A DNA stretch of 6,704 bases from JAHFOW01 sp964370795 (GTDB lineage: Bacteria > Planctomycetota > Brocadiia > Brocadiales > Brocadiaceae): positions 1 to 6,704 of the forward strand of contig CAYJME010000185.1 of assembly GCA_964370795.1 (NCBI GenBank). Direction: 5' to 3'. A program made the position numbers and the translations under genes. The notes beneath the pieces were generated by a model. It saw only the letters and a list, made by a program, of their open reading frames with translations. It did no database searches and had not been told where the DNA came from. Below, piece after piece: positions 1 through 5,399 of this stretch (position 1 is its first letter; every line of letters begins with the position of its first letter).

Positions 1-360
1 ACGATACCCAGAACGACAGTTCCGGAGACCAGACAGGCTGAGAAGAAACCTATAGAGACGCCCAGGGTACCTCCCGAAGTAAAATATAAATCAAAGATAG
101 AGAATGATTACGCGTCTCCCTATATAAAGGTCGACAAGAACGACCCGAAGTATCAGAATCTTTTTAAGCCTTTTAAGAAGATGGGTTCGACCTTATTTAA
201 AAACCCTTTTAAAAAGAAGGCGGCAGTACTGAAGAAATCATATGTCGGTAAACTTCTTAAAGGGGTTATCTACTATATCTTTTTTGTTCAAATCTGGCTC
301 TGTATTGTAGCCTGCTTCTGTATCTATTTCCGCAAGAAAAGTCAAAAAAACAATGAATAG
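1..360 (+). CDS. C-terminal part of a Lys/Pro-rich single-pass membrane protein (5' end outside window)
   Basis: Frame 1 is open from the first base to TAG at 358-360, giving 119 codons with no start needed inside the window, so this is the tail of a longer gene. The visible part begins with a polar, Pro-rich stretch, then a strongly basic region rich in Lys and Phe (with FKPFKKM and NPFKKK). One hydrophobic segment follows at about residues 88-110 (around YYIFFVQIWLCIVACFCIYF), and the protein ends in a short basic tail, RKKSQKNNE. The positive residues on both sides make topology hard to call; the short tail after the helix suggests a C-terminal anchor. I recognise no family and assign no function. 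The stop overlaps the next ATG (ATGAATAG), so the following small gene is probably translationally coupled. Confidence 0.7.
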   Translation, partial: TIPRTTVPETRQAEKKPIETPRVPPEVKYKSKIENDYASPYIKVDKNDPKYQNLFKPFKKMGSTLFKNPFKKKAAVLKKSYVGKLLKGVIYYIFFVQIWLCIVACFCIYFRKKSQKNNE

Positions 361-528
361 TTCACGCCGAGGCGCAAAGAAAAATACAAACTGTTACAAA
401 AAACAAGATTGAAAGACACACCGAAGAATATCAAAAAAAAGAAAAACTGGGTTTTTATTATTGCAATTGTGGTATTTGGGATTTTATTGCTCATATTACA
501 ATTCAGTAAAAAGCTGGGGATTGAGTGA
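353..528 (+). pseudogene. Small Lys-rich single-pass membrane protein, reading frame apparently broken by one missing base
   Basis: ATG at 353-355 overlaps the stop of the preceding gene, but its frame ends after 19 codons near 410. The neighbouring frame is open from 361 to TGA at 526-528. It encodes a basic segment, then a clear membrane helix (about WVFIIAIVVFGILLLILQF) and the tail SKKLGIE. Adding one A to the A5 run at 380-384 joins the two parts into a 58-residue protein: a Lys/Arg-rich N-terminus of about 32 residues, one helix, and a short basic end. This fits a real small gene with a homopolymer sequencing error or a recent frameshift. The alternative is a 39-residue protein starting at TTG 409-411, but no Shine-Dalgarno sequence is visible there. 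Function unknown. It shares a Lys-rich, single-helix layout with the upstream protein, but I cannot show homology. Confidence 0.5.
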
Positions 529-555
529 TTCGTTTTGGTAAGGCTTGACAATATT

Positions 556-584
556 ATTGCGAGGGTCTTTTCCGAAGCAATCTC
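556..584. repeat. Possible degenerate interspersed repeat (ATTGCGAGG ... GAAGCAATCTC type)
   Basis: ATTGCGAGG at 556-564 is followed by CGAAGCAATCTC ending at 584, with the short inverted ends ATTGC (556-560) and GCAAT (577-581). The pattern resembles an intergenic repeat I remember from several bacterial groups, written there as ATTGCGAGG, a short spacer, and GAAGCAATCTC. The spacer here, GTCTTTTC, differs from the usual one, so this would be a diverged copy. Identification is from memory only. Confidence 0.35.
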
Positions 585-656
585 CTCTCATGTAATAAAA
601 GTCTTTTCGTACAGGAATTGTTGTGACAGTTCACGTGGAATATGTGAAGATGCTTG

Positions 657-729
657 ACAACCCCCTGAATCCCCCTTTATTAAGGGGGACTTGGAAAATC
701 CCCCTTAGAAAATGGGGCGAGGGGGTTGT
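657..729. repeat. 73-bp C5/G5-block palindromic intergenic repeat (MITE/REP-like)
   Basis: The element is bounded by a perfect 10-bp inverted repeat, ACAACCCCCT at 657-666 and its complement AGGGGGTTGT at 720-729. Inside, CCCCCTT (671-677) pairs with AAGGGGG (682-688) around a 4-nt loop. GGGGGA (684-689) can instead pair with TCCCCC (699-704). AATCCCCCTT occurs twice (668-677 and 697-706). The alternating C and G blocks therefore allow several mutually exclusive hairpins. There is no coding capacity and no obvious target-site duplication. Such elements are usually multicopy, and the same 10-mer recurs at the right edge of the window (6695-6704). No T-run follows the hairpin, so it is not a typical intrinsic terminator, though it could still slow or end convergent transcription. 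Confidence 0.65.
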
Positions 730-834
730 ATTTGTGCCCATTCAGAATACAGTCTGAACTATTACGAATTGTTTTTTTTAATCCGGCTTTCATAATGCGA
801 TTTGGTTGTGTCGTAGCTGCACCAGGATGTAACC

Positions 835-851
835 CAATCCTTCAAGGATTG
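835..851. repeat. Perfect 17-nt palindrome CAATCCTT-C-AAGGATTG
   Basis: Arms of 8 bp (835-842 and 844-851) flank a single central base. It sits in the convergent intergenic region, between two copies of CTGCACC (817-823 and 874-880). No T-run follows on either strand. It could be a dyad binding site for a dimeric regulator or a cruciform-forming part of another repeat; the sequence alone does not decide. Confidence 0.5.
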
Positions 852-899
852 AGCATGTTCGGGGTTCAATTTCCTGCACCGTACCGTAGAAACGCAAAA

Positions 900-931
900 C
901 CATGAGTCTCTACGCTGACATAGACTTATGG
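900..931 (-). terminator. Possible terminator over the stop codon of the operon's last gene
   Basis: Read on the - strand, CCATAAGTCT and AGACTCATGG form a 10-bp stem with one G-T type mismatch around a 12-nt loop. It is followed by TTTTGCGTTTC, a broken T-rich tract. The stop codon TAA (928-926) lies inside the left arm. Further complementarity (GAAAACG with CGTTTC) extends the stem across a bulge. The position at the 3' end of a long operon favours a terminator, but the stem is not GC-rich and the T tract is interrupted. Confidence 0.4.
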
Positions 932-1561
932 CGTTTTCGTGAGCTTTGTGGGTTCCGGAACAGGCTTAAGGCTGAGATTGTCATACCATCCTGCAACATA
1001 ACCATGCATCCAATCCTGCCGGGTCTCCGTAAATATCGTGATTACATCTTTTGATGGCATGATCATAAGAGATATTTCCTGCCATGACGGGAAAATGTTT
1101 CCGCTGATGTAACTTTTATTTGGTGTGGTAAAGGCAAGCGCCGGATTCCAGGCGCCGTCAAGTATTCCTATAACGGTTATATCTCCGATATCATCTCCAA
1201 AGAAGGCTATATGACCCGTTAAGATGTAAGGGGTGTTCATAATTACCCTGACTTCCTGATAGAGTCCCCCCCTGGCCGTTCCATGGTTACCAACCTGCTG
1301 CGCCATAGAGAAAGAACCGCTCGTCGTTGGTGGAACTGGAATTCCAAGAGTGCCAGGAACGGCAATGGTTATATGTGTCGGTGATTCTACAGGAGCGCCA
1401 TCGCCATCCCACGGGTATGTTTCCCAATATTTCCAACCGGTAACATCGCCCGTTTCAAAATCGCCGTTTCTGAGTAATTCCGCAGAAAATACCGTTCCTG
1501 CCAGCAACAGACCAAAAACAACTATGAAAAAAATGTATTTCATACCAGGTACTATTTTCAT
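926..1561 (-). CDS. Secreted protein with NGDFE-type jelly-roll (carbohydrate-binding-like) domain and a C-terminal VPEP motif
   Basis: The protein has 211 residues. A signal peptide is clear: a basic start, a hydrophobic core at about residues 9-22, and a likely cut after VFSA (residue 27). The mature part opens with LLRNGDFETGDVTGW, the usual beginning of CBM_4_9/DUF642-like beta-sandwich domains, and closes with GWYDNLSL, the matching last strand. The protein probably acts outside the inner membrane and may bind a glycan; no catalytic motif is visible. After the domain comes PVPEP (200-204) and then only seven more residues. VPEP normally opens a PEP-CTERM sorting signal, but the expected hydrophobic helix and Arg cluster are missing, so surface sorting by that route is doubtful. 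The ATG overlaps the kinase stop as ATGA, implying coupled translation; a second ATG at codon 7 (1543) is an alternative start that still leaves a complete signal peptide. It is the last gene of the operon. Confidence 0.85.
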   Translation of the reverse strand: MKIVPGMKYIFFIVVFGLLLAGTVFSAELLRNGDFETGDVTGWKYWETYPWDGDGAPVESPTHITIAVPGTLGIPVPPTTSGSFSMAQQVGNHGTARGGLYQEVRVIMNTPYILTGHIAFFGDDIGDITVIGILDGAWNPALAFTTPNKSYISGNIFPSWQEISLMIMPSKDVITIFTETRQDWMHGYVAGWYDNLSLKPVPEPTKLTKTP

Positions 1562-4128
1562 GCCCTTTGCATATCAAGCTGTTTGCCGGTAATCTCCGCA
1601 ACTTTTGCTAAAAGTTTCTTAGGAGAAATAGGTTTTGAAATAAAACTTAACCCTTCTTCGAGGATGCCTTTTTTGCAGACAATATCCATACCGTAACCAC
1701 TAATAAAAAGGGCTTTAATGCCTGGCTTTATTGTTTTTATCATATCATACGCCTCTTTGCCGTTTTTTACCGGCATCATCATGTCCAACACCAGGAAATT
1801 AATTTCATCCTTGTTTTCCTTAAATTTGTTTACCGCATCCTCTCCATCCACCGCCTCTATGACATCATAGCCGGCGTTCTCAAGTACAATTTTTATGAGG
1901 TCACTGACCTCCACCGCATCCTCTGCTATCAAGACACATTCCTTTGAGGTTGGATGGAGTTTTGGTTTAACCTTTTCCATCCGTAATTCCAGAAAGGGAA
2001 GGTATATTTTAAATGTGGTACCCCTCCCCAATTCGCTTTCTACATCTATGTAACCATTGTGCTGCTTAACGATGCCATAAACTATGGAAAGACCAAGACC
2101 AGTACCCTTCCCCACCTCCTTGGTTGTAAAAAATGGGTCAAATATTCTCTCCCGTATCTCTTCGTCCATCCCCACGCCGGTATCTGAAAATGATAGCTCG
2201 ACATACTTCCCCGGCTTGCCATATCCGTGAAACTTAATAAAGGTATCGTCAAACTCCGCAATCTCAGTGCCAACCGTCAGAATCCCCCCGTTTGGCATGG
2301 CGTCCCTTGCATTGGTAACAAGATTCATCAATACTTGTTCTATCTGATTGCTATCTGCCATGACCGTACACTCCTTATCAGCGAGCATGGTTTCGAACCG
2401 AACATCTTCACCAATAACTTTCGACAGGAGGAATTTAATCTGTATTATTATGTCGTTTAAATTTACCGGTCTGGGATTGTTTGACTGTTTCCTGCTAAAG
2501 GTGAGGAGTCCCTGGGTCAAATGGGCAGCCCGTTCCACGGATTTTAAGACCTTTTGAATATAATCTTTTGCCGGGGTGCCTTCCGGTATTTCCGCTTGCA
2601 GTAAACTTCCATATCCCATGATTACCATGAGAATATTGTTAAATTCATGGGCAACGCCGCCGGCAAGTTTACCGACGGATTCTAACTTCTGGACGTGGTA
2701 CAGTTGCTCCCGTAGTTTTTCCCTTTCCTCTTCCATCCGCTTGCGTTTGATAACACAACCCAGCTGAGCGGCAACGGAAGAAACAATCTTGATCAACCGA
2801 TCATCTTCCTTCCGTTGTTCCCTTACAAAGAAATCCAATACCGCAACCACCTCGCCATTTGCCAAAACGGGCATACCCATTGCAGCCCTGAGACCATATT
2901 CTTTGCAAACATCCGCGCGGGGAAAATCTCCGTCAATCGTGGCATCCCTTCTCCACTCAGGTTTCTTTGCAGTCCAGACGCGACCGGGCAGACCGATGCC
3001 CGGCGAAAAGACAAACCCGGCGCTCTTTTTACCGAATTCATCCATTCTTACAGAATTATCATGCCATACCATAACTTGTTCAAGATACTTTCCCTTGTGC
3101 GAAGGAAGCCAGGCCTCGCCAAGAACCCATCCTGTTGATTTACCTACCTTTTGTAATACAATACCCAGCGCCGTATAAAAATTCTCTGTATCGGGAATCG
3201 CCACCATAATTGTTTGCAGGAGATTAATTTCTTCCTCCGCCCGCTTGCGCTCGGTAATATCCTGAACCGTCCCAACCATGCGGACAGTCCTTCCGGCATC
3301 ATCACGTACCATCACTGCCTTTTCGTTTACCATGCGTATGTCTTCGTCGTTGTAAATGATGCGATGGTCTATATCATAAGGTTTCCCTTCATACAAGGCT
3401 TCATGGACAGATTTCTTTATAAATTCCCTGTCATCAGGATGAACACAGCTCAGAAATGTGTCAAGGGTAACGGTGAATTTTTGCGGGTCTTTACCAAAAA
3501 TACGATAAGCCTCTTCACACCATAAGCCTTCATTGGTAATTACATCCCACTCCCAATTTCCAATATGGGCGACGTGCTGCACTATGGAAAGACGGTTTTC
3601 GCTCGTCTTTAGTTCTTCTTCTAATCGCTCGTGTTCAATTATTTCGTTTTTGAGTTTACTGACCTTCTTTTCAAGCTTTTCGACCATGACCTGGCTATAA
3701 TTTCTGAGAAAGTATACTTCATCCCCAAGCATCTTCTCTTCACCCGGAGTTCCTTTAGTTCCTCTATTCCTGAGTATAGATTCTACGCCTCTCCAAAATT
3801 CATCAGGATCTTTTGGACCTGGAATGAAGGCCGTAGCCCCTAACGACGTGGCTAATTCCATATCTTTTTGTTCGGTGTAAATTGCAGAATAAAAAATAAA
3901 GGGAATAGATTTCAGGACGGCGTTATTTTTAATATTTCTCAAAAATTGATAACCATCAACGTGGGGCATCAGGATGTCAGATATGATCAGGTCAGGTTTA
4001 TAAATTACGGCCTTCTCAAGGCCATCCTGGCCATCTTCGGCTTCTTTGGCGTCGTGGCCGTGTTTTTCAATGATTCGCCGTATGAGGAGTCTGTCATCGA
4101 TATTATCATCCACAATTAATATCTTCAC
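1558..4128 (-). CDS. Soluble hybrid sensor histidine kinase, Rec-PAS-GAF-HisKA-HATPase-Rec
   Basis: An 856-residue phosphorelay kinase. Domains in order: receiver 1 (about 1-120; acid pair D7/D8, phospho-acceptor D51, S81), a charged, probably coiled-coil linker (about 140-180), PAS with PAC tail (about 176-298, ending TVQDITERK), GAF (about 300-460, with PGIGLPGRVW), HisKA with phospho-acceptor H494 in AHEFNN, HATPase_c (N box N602/N606, G1 DTGVGM 649-654, F box FDPFF 663-667, G2 GKGTGLGLS 673-681), and receiver 2 (about 730-848; E736/D737, D782, S810, K832). It is expected to autophosphorylate H494 from ATP and pass phosphate to D782; no DNA-binding output domain is present. In receiver 1 the usual KP lysine is replaced by Gly (GP at 104-105), so that domain may be a poor phospho-switch. 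No transmembrane segment is visible, so it is probably cytosolic. Start is GTG, with an excellent Shine-Dalgarno 6 nt upstream. The signal sensed and the partner regulator are unknown. Confidence 0.93.
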   Translation of the reverse strand: MKILIVDDNIDDRLLIRRIIEKHGHDAKEAEDGQDGLEKAVIYKPDLIISDILMPHVDGYQFLRNIKNNAVLKSIPFIFYSAIYTEQKDMELATSLGATAFIPGPKDPDEFWRGVESILRNRGTKGTPGEEKMLGDEVYFLRNYSQVMVEKLEKKVSKLKNEIIEHERLEEELKTSENRLSIVQHVAHIGNWEWDVITNEGLWCEEAYRIFGKDPQKFTVTLDTFLSCVHPDDREFIKKSVHEALYEGKPYDIDHRIIYNDEDIRMVNEKAVMVRDDAGRTVRMVGTVQDITERKRAEEEINLLQTIMVAIPDTENFYTALGIVLQKVGKSTGWVLGEAWLPSHKGKYLEQVMVWHDNSVRMDEFGKKSAGFVFSPGIGLPGRVWTAKKPEWRRDATIDGDFPRADVCKEYGLRAAMGMPVLANGEVVAVLDFFVREQRKEDDRLIKIVSSVAAQLGCVIKRKRMEEEREKLREQLYHVQKLESVGKLAGGVAHEFNNILMVIMGYGSLLQAEIPEGTPAKDYIQKVLKSVERAAHLTQGLLTFSRKQSNNPRPVNLNDIIIQIKFLLSKVIGEDVRFETMLADKECTVMADSNQIEQVLMNLVTNARDAMPNGGILTVGTEIAEFDDTFIKFHGYGKPGKYVELSFSDTGVGMDEEIRERIFDPFFTTKEVGKGTGLGLSIVYGIVKQHNGYIDVESELGRGTTFKIYLPFLELRMEKVKPKLHPTSKECVLIAEDAVEVSDLIKIVLENAGYDVIEAVDGEDAVNKFKENKDEINFLVLDMMMPVKNGKEAYDMIKTIKPGIKALFISGYGMDIVCKKGILEEGLSFISKPISPKKLLAKVAEITGKQLDMQRA

Positions 4129-4131
4129 GCT

Positions 4132-4142
4132 TCACCTCCTTT
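4132..4142 (-). promoter_or_regulatory. Strong ribosome binding site for the kinase gene, embedded in the end of the lipoprotein gene
   Basis: On the - strand the sequence AAAGGAGGTGA is complementary over its whole length to the 16S rRNA 3' tail, and AGGAGG lies 6 nt before the GTG start at 4128. The same bases encode the last residues of the upstream lipoprotein (Arg-Arg-stop, AGG AGG TGA). This settles the GTG as the kinase start and contrasts with the weak or absent Shine-Dalgarno sequences elsewhere in the operon. Confidence 0.85.
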
Positions 4143-5160
4143 GAGATTTCAACCTTTTATAAATGGCAAATTCCTCATCCGCCTCTCGTTTCATCCCTTT
4201 TCTGTCATAGATAATGCTGAGGTTAAAATGGGACAGGGCGCAATTTGGATCTACCGCAACGGCCTTTTTGTATTCTTCCATGGCGTCATCATACATGCCC
4301 TTCCGCAGATAGAGATCGCCCACCTCATTATGCACATCGGCTGATTTTAAACTCATGGGAGCAGAAGAAGATGCAATATCTTCAACAGGTGTCTTTTTTT
4401 CCTGAACGATTGGTTTCGGTGAAGATGCCACAACCTGACCCCGTACATTAATCGGCACGGATACCGTTACCGTCCGGATTTCTCCCCCGTGCAGAATGGT
4501 GAGTTTTGCATCTTTGCCGGCGGTTGTTTCTATTAAGTGCCTTATCTGGTTTTTGCGTTCAATTTTTTCGCCATTCCATTCCATGATAAGGTCTTCCACC
4601 TTGATGCCCGCGCCCTCGGCAATGCTTCCCGGTAAAACATGCACAACGATAGCGCCGGTTTGACTTTTCTTAAATTTAAACCAATCTTTATTTTCCCTGG
4701 TAATATTACAGAAGATCAGTCCTAATGGATTATGTTCCTCCAGATATACAATTGCTATACCGTTACACCAGGATGTGTATTTTATTCCATAATCGGTGCC
4801 TCCCAATTCGCCGTATCCCTTCCACGTCTTGGAAGCGCCCGTATCGTACTGGACATTGATGACGCCCTGCGCGCCCACGGCACTGGCCTTTTCCCGTATC
4901 TTCCTGGCGAGGACATCATTTCCCGAAAAACCAAACTCTCCGAGACTGACTTCGCCCAATTTCTTATAAGCGACGTCAATATCGCCAGCACAGACAAATA
5001 TGCTTTCACTTTTTTCTATACTCGCTGGTTGTGCGCCTTGTTGAGGTTCAAGAGAAACTTCATCTTTTCTAAAAGGGTTCATCTTTTTAAAAACGTTGCC
5101 TGAGCTGCAACCGGCCATGAAAATGATAAGTGTAAGAGAAATAATTGCTTTTGTGTTCAT
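4132..5160 (-). CDS. Lipoprotein with RcsF/YbjQ-like domain, PDZ domain and TPR repeats
   Basis: A 342-residue protein. The N-terminus is a lipoprotein signal: hydrophobic core, then a lipobox FMAGC with the lipidated Cys at 18; residue 19 is Ser, which in Gram-negatives favours outer-membrane sorting. Residues about 54-140 resemble RcsF/YbjQ-type domains (KLGEVS, then AR...AxxxGAQGVINVQY). They contain two Cys, C57 and C132, that could form a disulfide. Residues about 143-236 are a PDZ domain (carboxylate-binding loop LGLIF, then VLPGSIAEGAGIKVEDLI and the strand TVTVSVP). A Pro/Ser linker follows, then two TPR-like helical pairs (about 275-340, including MYDDAMEEYKKAVAVDPN). No protease or other catalytic residues are seen. 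Likely role: a periplasm-facing scaffold or sensor that binds protein C-termini and partners. It starts 2 nt after the PGPGW gene and ends 3 nt before the kinase. The RcsF-like assignment rests on motif similarity only; the PDZ, TPR and lipobox are firmer. Confidence 0.88.
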   Translation of the reverse strand: MNTKAIISLTLIIFMAGCSSGNVFKKMNPFRKDEVSLEPQQGAQPASIEKSESIFVCAGDIDVAYKKLGEVSLGEFGFSGNDVLARKIREKASAVGAQGVINVQYDTGASKTWKGYGELGGTDYGIKYTSWCNGIAIVYLEEHNPLGLIFCNITRENKDWFKFKKSQTGAIVVHVLPGSIAEGAGIKVEDLIMEWNGEKIERKNQIRHLIETTAGKDAKLTILHGGEIRTVTVSVPINVRGQVVASSPKPIVQEKKTPVEDIASSSAPMSLKSADVHNEVGDLYLRKGMYDDAMEEYKKAVAVDPNCALSHFNLSIIYDRKGMKREADEEFAIYKRLKSQRR

Positions 5161-5162
5161 GC

Positions 5163-5399
5163 TTATACATTTTTCCTTTTAAATTTTGATTTTATTTTTC
5201 GTTCAATATTTATTAAATACCGATTGTATACTTTTGTCTGCTTGAGCTTTTTTATGAGAAAAGGCTTTCCCGGAAAATTCGTGATATACATTCCTGCAAG
5301 AATCACTACGAGCCCGGGACCCGGAGTAAAAACCATTGCAAAACCGATGATCACGAGGCAAACGCCTGCCATATTTTTGGCGATCTTTTTCATCCGCAT
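5163..5399 (-). CDS. Small PGPGW-type membrane protein
   Basis: A protein of 78 residues from the first ATG, or 76 from the third codon. Residues about 9-24 form a hydrophobic helix. FTPGPGLVVILAG (24-36) matches the PGPGW family signature (Pfam PF09656, putative transmembrane proteins), with Leu in place of the usual Trp, and leads into a second short hydrophobic stretch. The C-terminal half is very basic (LIKKLKQTKVYNRY and a final KIKSKFKRKNV) and probably lies in the cytoplasm next to the membrane. Family function is unknown. The gene overlaps the end of the U32 gene: ATG at 5399 gives a 10-nt overlap, and ATG at 5393 gives the classic ATGA overlap. I slightly prefer 5393 on coupling grounds, but neither start has a strong ribosome binding site. 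Confidence 0.8.
   Translation of the reverse strand: MRMKKIAKNMAGVCLVIIGFAMVFTPGPGLVVILAGMYITNFPGKPFLIKKLKQTKVYNRYLINIERKIKSKFKRKNV

Larger units (their letters stand above)
529..925. other. Convergent intergenic region with repeats and hairpins, no convincing gene
   Basis: This stretch lies between the + strand genes and the end of the - strand operon. It contains a short repeat-like segment at 556-584, a C5/G5-block hairpin element at 657-729, a T8 run at 772-779, a 17-nt palindrome at 835-851, CTGCACC twice (817-823 and 874-880), and an inverted repeat at 900-931. Two TTGACA hexamers (545-550 and 654-659) have no acceptable -10 box at 16-18 nt and no gene downstream on that strand. Only very short open frames exist, for example 790-903 and 762-869 on the - strand, and neither has a good ribosome binding site. 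Confidence 0.6.

Noticed and set aside
545..574. TTGACA hexamers at 545-550 and 654-659 as + strand promoters.
   Set aside because: There is no recognisable -10 box at 16-18 nt and no + strand gene downstream before the convergent operon end.
741..779. Rho-independent terminator for the + strand genes: stem TTCAG/CTGAA followed by a T8 run.
   Set aside because: The stem is only 5 bp and AT-rich, and the T-run begins 13 nt after the stem, so it does not fit an intrinsic terminator.
800..885. tRNA-like signature: a 7-nt loop CTTCAAG on a 5-bp stem (anticodon UCA) followed by a T-arm-like GGGGTTCAATTTCC.
   Set aside because: No matching acceptor stem or D arm could be built, T-stem base 61 is wrong, and the variable region is too short for tRNA-Sec. 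The loop is better explained as part of the 17-nt palindrome.
2789..3178. Long + strand open frames inside the kinase, and similar ones opposite the lipoprotein and U32 genes (for example 5420-6025).
   Set aside because: They lie antisense to genes with intact, recognisable domains, have no family features of their own, and are explained by the coding bias of the true strand.
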